The notes under the pieces were generated by a model. The model made no database searches, had not been told where the DNA came from, and worked only from the letters and a program-made list of their open reading frames with translations. The translations under genes and the position numbers were made by a program. From Alphaproteobacteria bacterium (GTDB lineage Bacteria > Pseudomonadota > Alphaproteobacteria > UBA9655): 43,200 bases of DNA. Location: positions 1-43,200 of the forward strand of contig JAIEQB010000053.1 of the NCBI GenBank assembly GCA_019748065.1, in the 5' to 3' direction. The stretch's first letter is position 1, and each line of letters opens with the position of its first letter. Shown here piece after piece: positions 42,393-43,200 of the stretch.

Positions 42393-43148
42393 ATGGATGA
42401 CCTTGAGGCTGCCTTTCAATGGATTGCAAATTTGCGCAAAAAATATTCCCCCAATAATGACATCTGGAACTTACGGCGTGACTGGGAGAACATCAAAGAG
42501 GGCCTTCTCGCTCAATTCAATGACGACTCTTATGTGTTTTGTCACTTAGAGCGTTATGAATTTGAAGATCAGACAATTTCCCTGTGGTCTTCGCGCGATA
42601 TGCTTGCTCTCAAGCTTCTCTCACAAGCTCTAGGGCAGCGGATGGCAAAATACATCCCGCAGTCCTGCTGCCATGTCAAAAACCATGGCGGGCTTAAAAA
42701 GGCCGTTCGGCAAACATACGAAGCTTTGCCTGAGTATGAATATGTTATGCGCAGTGACGTCCAAGGCTATTATGCTTCCATTTGCTTTGACGTGCTCATG
42801 GGGATCATTAAATCTTATGTCACCCACCCCGTCCTTTTAACCCTCATTGACAAAGCTGGTTGTCGAACAGAAACACGAGGAGGAATTTTCCGTGACTATA
42901 ATAAACGCGGCATTCCAAAAGGGTCTCTTTTGTCTCATTTACTTGGAGCGATCGCCTTAATGCCCCTTGATCAAGAGATGGGACGAATCAAAGATGTTTT
43001 TTATGCCAGGTTTATGGATAACTGGGTCGTTCTGACGGAAAGTAAGACGGACTTACGTAAAGTGATCAAACTAACTCATCAAGTTGTTAATTCACAAAAA
43101 TTACATCTTCACCCAATAAAAACTTTTGGGGCTGTCCTAGATAACTAG
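42393..43148 (+). pseudogene. Truncated stand-alone reverse transcriptase
   Basis: The 251-residue product opens like a stand-alone group II-related bacterial reverse transcriptase (MDDLEAAFQWIANLRKKYSP; ISLWSSRDMLALKLL; NHGGLKKAVRQTYE). Polymerase motif A is SDVQGYYASI (D122), motif B GIPKGSLLSHLLGA (173-186), and motif C ARFMDN (205-210) has Asn in place of the second catalytic Asp. It ends at HPIKTFGAVLDN, just where relatives continue with I-G-R-x3-G-F-D-F-L-G-Y, so the thumb and C-terminal region are missing, probably through frameshift. The frame is open upstream to GTG 42324, but the ATG at 42393 fits the family. No intron RNA or retron structure was identified next to it. Confidence 0.6.
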
Positions 43149-43200
43149 TTTAGAAAGCCCTGAACCCACTGTTTTAACTGCTTTAATTGTGCTTGCGGGT

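Noticed and set aside
1-43200. CRISPR array, rRNA or tRNA gene
   Set aside because: No regularly spaced direct repeats and no rRNA or tRNA signatures were seen on either strand by eye.

Overview
The window looks like a chromosomal segment of an alphaproteobacterium, probably an intracellular symbiont of the Holosporales/Rickettsiales kind. The gene run rplI-dnaB-alr-mlaE-mlaF-radA-cvpA, the pair rluC-like plus ATP12 chaperone, a frataxin gene and an NDUFAF5-like methyltransferase are all alphaproteobacterial or mitochondrial in flavour. The DNA is moderately AT-rich by eye, genes are tightly packed with frequent 1-17 nt overlaps, and degraded gene pieces and palindromic repeats lie between them. 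Placement at order level is inference; no rRNA, tRNA or CRISPR array was seen.

Layout. 1-390: palindromic repeat, no gene. 391-3362: CaiB-type CoA transferase, exported FKBP isomerase with a small upstream gene, and a response regulator. 3365-7438: Na+/amino-acid symporter and a zinc-type ABC importer operon (znuC-znuB-znuA), led by an unreported 34-residue membrane ORF and a perfect 15-bp palindrome resembling a Fur-family operator. 7610-8500: two small membrane or exported proteins, one with a twin CX3C cysteine pattern. 8839-11993: frr-uppS-cdsA-cca operon. 12020-17287: a small unknown gene, then two tandem paralogous exported proteins that end in a HicA-like domain, then an EamA transporter. 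17404-21114: typA and a BacA/YddA-type ABC exporter. 21203-28004: rplI-dnaB-alr-mlaEF-radA-cvpA. 28126-33702: exported class 3 lipase, serine beta-lactamase-like hydrolase, frataxin, ABC exporter. 33703-35614: transposase scrap, palindromes, and a Ser-rich exported protein with two repeat domains and an apparently frameshifted tail. 35668-39317: arylsulfatase and its formylglycine-generating enzyme. 39707-42050: ATP12 chaperone, RluC-type pseudouridine synthase, NDUFAF5-like methyltransferase. 42393-43148: truncated, probably inactive reverse transcriptase.

Most exciting observation. The two proteins at 12712-14370 and 14648-16375 combine a signal peptide, a conserved body, a variable low-complexity linker (poly-Ser in one, a lysine/arginine block resembling a nuclear localisation signal in the other) and a C-terminal domain with the GGSH...FAHG...helix pattern of HicA mRNA interferases. 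No HicB antitoxin is nearby. They share a near-identical promoter, and a decayed copy of the neighbouring EamA gene lies between them, so the pair arose by tandem duplication. A plausible reading is a small family of exported RNase-like effectors aimed at a host or competitor. The lipase gene shows a parallel history: it is bracketed by a second, decayed copy of the cvpA 3' end. Several other genes (lipase, Ser-rich repeat protein, sulfatase/FGE pair, twin-CX3C microprotein) also encode exported products, giving an accessory, host-facing layer woven between housekeeping operons.
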